A stretch of 64,000 nt of DNA, taken from positions 446,001-510,000 of the forward strand of contig NZ_CP032677.1 in assembly GCF_003627215.1 (NCBI RefSeq), written 5' to 3'. This DNA is from Pseudomonas sp. Leaf58. GTDB taxonomy: Bacteria; Pseudomonadota; Gammaproteobacteria; Pseudomonadales; Pseudomonadaceae. Of the stretch, positions 60,976-64,000 are shown piece after piece (the stretch's first letter is position 1; each line of letters opens with the position of its first letter). A program made the position numbers and the translations under genes. A model generated the notes under the pieces. The model worked only from the letters and a program-made list of their open reading frames with translations. It was not told the DNA's origin and ran no database searches.

Positions 60976-61188
60976 GGGTAAGGTGACTTTGAAAAAGGTG
61001 AAATGGAAAAGATGAATGACATGATGAAGATGAAATAACTGTATAAAATATAACCAAATCCATTTTCACGCAAGGGCGCATAGACGCCGCAAACCTGTGT
61101 GCGGGTCACATTCCGTTGCGAAACTTGTAATTGACGGCCGATCTTGTATGGTTGGCTCCCCCTGAATCTGAGCCTTGCGGGTTTGTCT
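60976..61188. promoter_or_regulatory. Divergent promoter region of the M23 peptidase gene and tyrS
   Basis: This is an AT-rich 213-bp gap. On the minus strand the leader before the peptidase gene is unusually pyrimidine-rich with repeated CATCTT/CATC words (about 60985-61035). I cannot fix -10/-35 boxes with confidence on either side. Confidence 0.4.
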
Positions 61189-62388
61189 ATGAAGTCGGTT
61201 GAAGAGCAGCTGGCGCTTATTAAGCGCGGTGCGGAAGAAGTATTGGTCGAGTCGGAACTGGTGGAGAAGCTCAAGCGTGGCCAACCTCTGCGCATCAAGG
61301 CCGGCTTCGATCCGACCGCGCCTGACCTGCACCTTGGGCACACGGTGCTGATCAACAAGCTGCGCCAGTTCCAGGACTTGGGGCATCAGGTCATCTTCCT
61401 GATCGGTGACTTCACCGGCATGATCGGCGACCCAAGCGGCAAGAGCGCTACGCGCCCACCTCTAACCCGTGAGCAGGTGCTGGAGAATGCCGAGACCTAC
61501 AAGCAGCAAGTGTTCAAGATTCTCGACCCGGCCAAGACCGAGGTTGCGTTCAACTCCACCTGGATGGACAAGCTGACCCCAGCTGATTTCATTCGTCTGG
61601 CTTCGCAGTACACCGTGGCGCGCATGCTCGAGCGTGATGACTTCGACAAGCGCTACACCACCAACCAGCCGATCGCCATCCACGAGTTCCTGTACCCGCT
61701 GGTGCAAGGCTATGACTCGGTGGCCCTGAAGGCGGATGTGGAACTGGGCGGTACCGACCAGAAGTTCAACCTGCTGATGGGGCGCGAACTGCAACGTGCC
61801 TATGGTCAGGAGGCTCAGAACATTGTGACCATGCCGCTGCTCGAAGGGCTCGACGGCGTGAAGAAGATGTCCAAGTCGCTGGGTAACTATGTAGGTATCC
61901 AGGAAGCGCCGGGGGTGATGTACAGCAAGCTGGTGTCGATCCCGGACACTCTGATGTGGCGCTACTTCGAGCTGCTGAGCTTCCGTTCGATGGAAGAGAT
62001 TGAGCAGTTCCGTGCCGACGTAGCCAAGGGTGCCAACCCGCGTGACATCAAGATCAAGCTCGCCGAAGAAATCGTTGCGCGTTTCCATGGTGAGGAGGCT
62101 GCTGCCAATGCTCACCGCGCGGCCGGTAACCGTATGAAGGAAGGTGAGTTGCCGGAAGACCTGCCGGAAGTCGAAGTGGTTGCGGCAGAAGACCTGCCGA
62201 TCGCTGCTGTGCTGAACCGGGCTGGTTTGGTGAAGAACTCGGCGCAGGCGCGGGATCTGCTAAGCGGTGGCGCTGTTAAGGTCGATGGCGCGGTGGTGGA
62301 TCGTGACTTCGTGTTTGCGCTGGGTGCGACCCATGTGTGCCAAGCGGGCAAGAAGTCGTTTGCACGGGTTACTCTCAAGGCTGAGTGA
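61189..62388 (+). CDS. tyrS: Tyrosyl-tRNA synthetase TyrS
   Basis: A 399-residue class I synthetase of the TyrRS-Z type. The HIGH motif is HLGH (residues 48-51) within [12 protein letters not shown], the KMSKS motif is at 226-230, and an S4 RNA-binding domain makes the C terminus ([26 protein letters not shown]). It charges tRNA-Tyr. The ATG at [14 protein letters not shown] was chosen over an earlier in-frame ATG. A terminator follows. Confidence 0.98.
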   Translation: MKSVEEQLALIKRGAEEVLVESELVEKLKRGQPLRIKAGFDPTAPDLHLGHTVLINKLRQFQDLGHQVIFLIGDFTGMIGDPSGKSATRPPLTREQVLENAETYKQQVFKILDPAKTEVAFNSTWMDKLTPADFIRLASQYTVARMLERDDFDKRYTTNQPIAIHEFLYPLVQGYDSVALKADVELGGTDQKFNLLMGRELQRAYGQEAQNIVTMPLLEGLDGVKKMSKSLGNYVGIQEAPGVMYSKLVSIPDTLMWRYFELLSFRSMEEIEQFRADVAKGANPRDIKIKLAEEIVARFHGEEAAANAHRAAGNRMKEGELPEDLPEVEVVAAEDLPIAAVLNRAGLVKNSAQARDLLSGGAVKVDGAVVDRDFVFALGATHVCQAGKKSFARVTLKAE

Positions 62389-62416
62389 TAGCCTGCAGGT
62401 GTAGCTATATAGAAGC

Positions 62417-62448
62417 GGGGAGGCCGATAGGCCTCCCCTCTTTGGTTT
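62417..62448 (+). terminator. Rho-independent terminator of tyrS
   Basis: GGGGAGGCC / GGCCTCCCC stem with a GATA loop, followed by TCTTTGGTTTT, 28 bp after the tyrS stop. Confidence 0.92.
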
Positions 62449-62820
62449 TGGGGGTTTGGTTGTGGGCTGCTGTGTGTCAGGGCTGGCGGGTACCTGTCTT
62501 GAGATGGCATTGGCTTCGAGTGGTGCCTACCTTGGGTTCTCTGGCGCCTATGAAGTCGAGCGCTCCTGCATTTGTTTCGGGCCAGTTACACCTGTGGGCT
62601 TTCCGCGCGGGCGCCTTGATGCCTGTCTTGGTGGTGCGCCGTACAAACAAGGCGGGCAGAGGAGACTTCACAGGAGTGATTGGCCCAAAACAGATGTGGG
62701 AGCGGGCTTGCCCCGCGAAGCGCCGCGCGGGCGGCGCTCGATCTCACCGGCGCTGAAGGTGTGGTGGCGAACACTTGGTGGCCCTGACACGGTCTTTTCC
62801 CGTTATATTTCATATTCTTG
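62449..62820. other. Gene-free spacer between tyrS and the rrn promoters
   Basis: No frame here looks coding. The only recognisable element is one REP-type unit at about 62694-62725 (GTGGGAGCGGGCTTGCCCCG) followed by a GC-rich inverted repeat (GCGCCGC...GCGGCGC). The remaining bases show nothing I can name. Confidence 0.6.
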
Positions 62821-62830
62821 AAATTAAAGG

Positions 62831-62858
62831 TTGACGCCCTTTCGAATCCCCTTATAAT
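62831..62858 (+). promoter_or_regulatory. rrn promoter P1
   Basis: TTGACG, 16 bp, TATAAT, followed by a GC-rich discriminator (GCGCCCC) typical of stringently controlled rRNA promoters. The preceding 25 bp are AT-rich (TATTTCATATTCTTGAAATT), fitting an UP element. Confidence 0.88.
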
Positions 62859-62974
62859 GCGCCCCACTTCCAGCGACAACGGAACGACAAACTCCTTGAG
62901 ATTCAACGAGTTAAGTAGTTCAGAAGAAGCTGAAAGGGCTACGATCGAATGATCGAAAGCGGTTGAGATGATGG

Positions 62975-63002
62975 TTGACAGCGTTGCTAAACGCTGTATG
63001 AT
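62975..63002 (+). promoter_or_regulatory. rrn promoter P2
   Basis: TTGACA, 16 bp, TATGAT, followed by TCGCCTCCCGC. Same 16-bp spacing as its neighbours. Confidence 0.8.
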
Positions 63003-63084
63003 TCGCCTCCCGCTACGAGAGATCGCAGCGAGCCAAGTGTTTGAAGCTAAACGAGTTTCTCGCAAAAAACTTCAAAATAAACGC

Positions 63085-63112
63085 TTGACAGGCTCTGAGG
63101 AAAGCGTAGAAT
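63085..63112 (+). promoter_or_regulatory. rrn promoter P3
   Basis: TTGACA, 16 bp, TAGAAT, followed by GCGCGCCTC. An A-rich tract (CGCAAAAAACTTCAAAATAA) just upstream fits an UP element. It is nearest to the 16S gene, about 190 bp before the mature 5' end. Confidence 0.88.
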
Positions 63113-63149
63113 GCGCGCCTCGGTTGAGACGAAAAGCTCTTAACCAAAC

Positions 63150-63160
63150 GCTCTTTAACA
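63150..63160 (+). promoter_or_regulatory. boxA-type rRNA antitermination site
   Basis: GCTCTTTAACA matches the leader boxA of bacterial rRNA operons, bound by NusB-NusE to prevent Rho termination. It lies between P3 and 16S, as usual. Confidence 0.85.
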
Positions 63161-63310
63161 AATTGAATCAAGCAATTCGTGTGGGTGCTTGTGAGTATGG
63201 ACTGATAGTCAAAAAGATTATCAGCATCACAAGTGACCATGCGAGAAATCACATAGTCATTTGAGATTGCTGAGCCAAGTTTAGGGTTTCTTAAAAACCC
63301 AAGCAGTATT

Positions 63311-64000
<690 letters not shown>

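Noticed and set aside
62385..62821. Short frames between tyrS and the rrn promoters
   Set aside because: They pass through the tyrS terminator and a REP unit, have no ribosome site and no recognisable motif.
62968..63264. A 98-codon frame in the 16S leader
   Set aside because: It covers the tandem rRNA promoters and boxA, which explain this stretch.

Overview
The window is chromosomal DNA from a Pseudomonas, almost certainly of the P. putida group. Three things support this: the gene order (pqqF, davA, davB, then rpoD-dnaG-rpsU, cca, lptD, agt, trp, vfr/crp, argC, tyrS and an rrn operon) is the one I know from P. putida; the high-GC intergenic spaces carry the P. putida type of REP palindrome (TTCGCGGGTAAACCCGC core); and the 16S rRNA start at the right edge is Pseudomonas-like. 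It is mostly core genome. I see no transposase, integrase, phage or CRISPR sequence.

Layout. 1-5.2 kb: start of pqqF (PQQ cofactor), the lysine monooxygenase/amidase pair davB-davA, an Lrp-type regulator and a CAU tRNA. 5.2-9 kb: a large periplasmic-sensor PAS-GGDEF-EAL protein. 9.2-13.6 kb: the macromolecular synthesis operon rpsU-dnaG-rpoD. 13.8-17.6 kb: tsaD, plsY, folB-folK and cca. 17.6-22.5 kb: the prkA-yeaH-spoVR stress module. 22.8-30.5 kb: a long leftward chain lptD-surA-pdxA-rsmA-apaG-apaH-glpE. 30.6-33.1 kb: amgK-murU-djlA-like, with the first two in cell wall recycling. 34.2-42 kb: a two-component system and a four-gene ABC importer that match the agtSR/agtABCD system for GABA and 5-aminovalerate. 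42.2-50 kb: rpe-gph, trpE, the autotransporter esterase estA, and trpGDC. 50.2-58.4 kb: a lipoate-ligase-like protein, vfr/crp, an OsmC protein, a membrane protein, coq7, a HIT protein, an SDR, a nitronate monooxygenase, hemJ, argC and erpA. 58.4-64 kb: anmK, an M23 endopeptidase, tyrS, tandem rrn promoters and the 5' part of 16S rRNA.

How the parts fit. DavB and DavA turn lysine into 5-aminovalerate, and the Agt system is expected to import 5-aminovalerate and GABA, so this window holds both production and uptake of one metabolite. davB, agtA and agtB each have an AAnAAnAA motif at the start codon, the type bound by Hfq/Crc, which would put the whole module under catabolite repression. AmgK, MurU and AnmK feed recycled amino sugars back to peptidoglycan. 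The trp genes are split into trpE and trpGDC, and each half has its own Trp-rich leader peptide. The two leaders are clearly homologous, and the trpE leader lies in frame inside the 3' end of gph.

I found no convincing wholly new system. The observations most worth a second look are the gph/trp leader fusion and its duplicate, the perfect palindrome before agtA, the shared Crc-type motifs, the eroded HD domain in Cca, and the perfect long-arm REP pairs.
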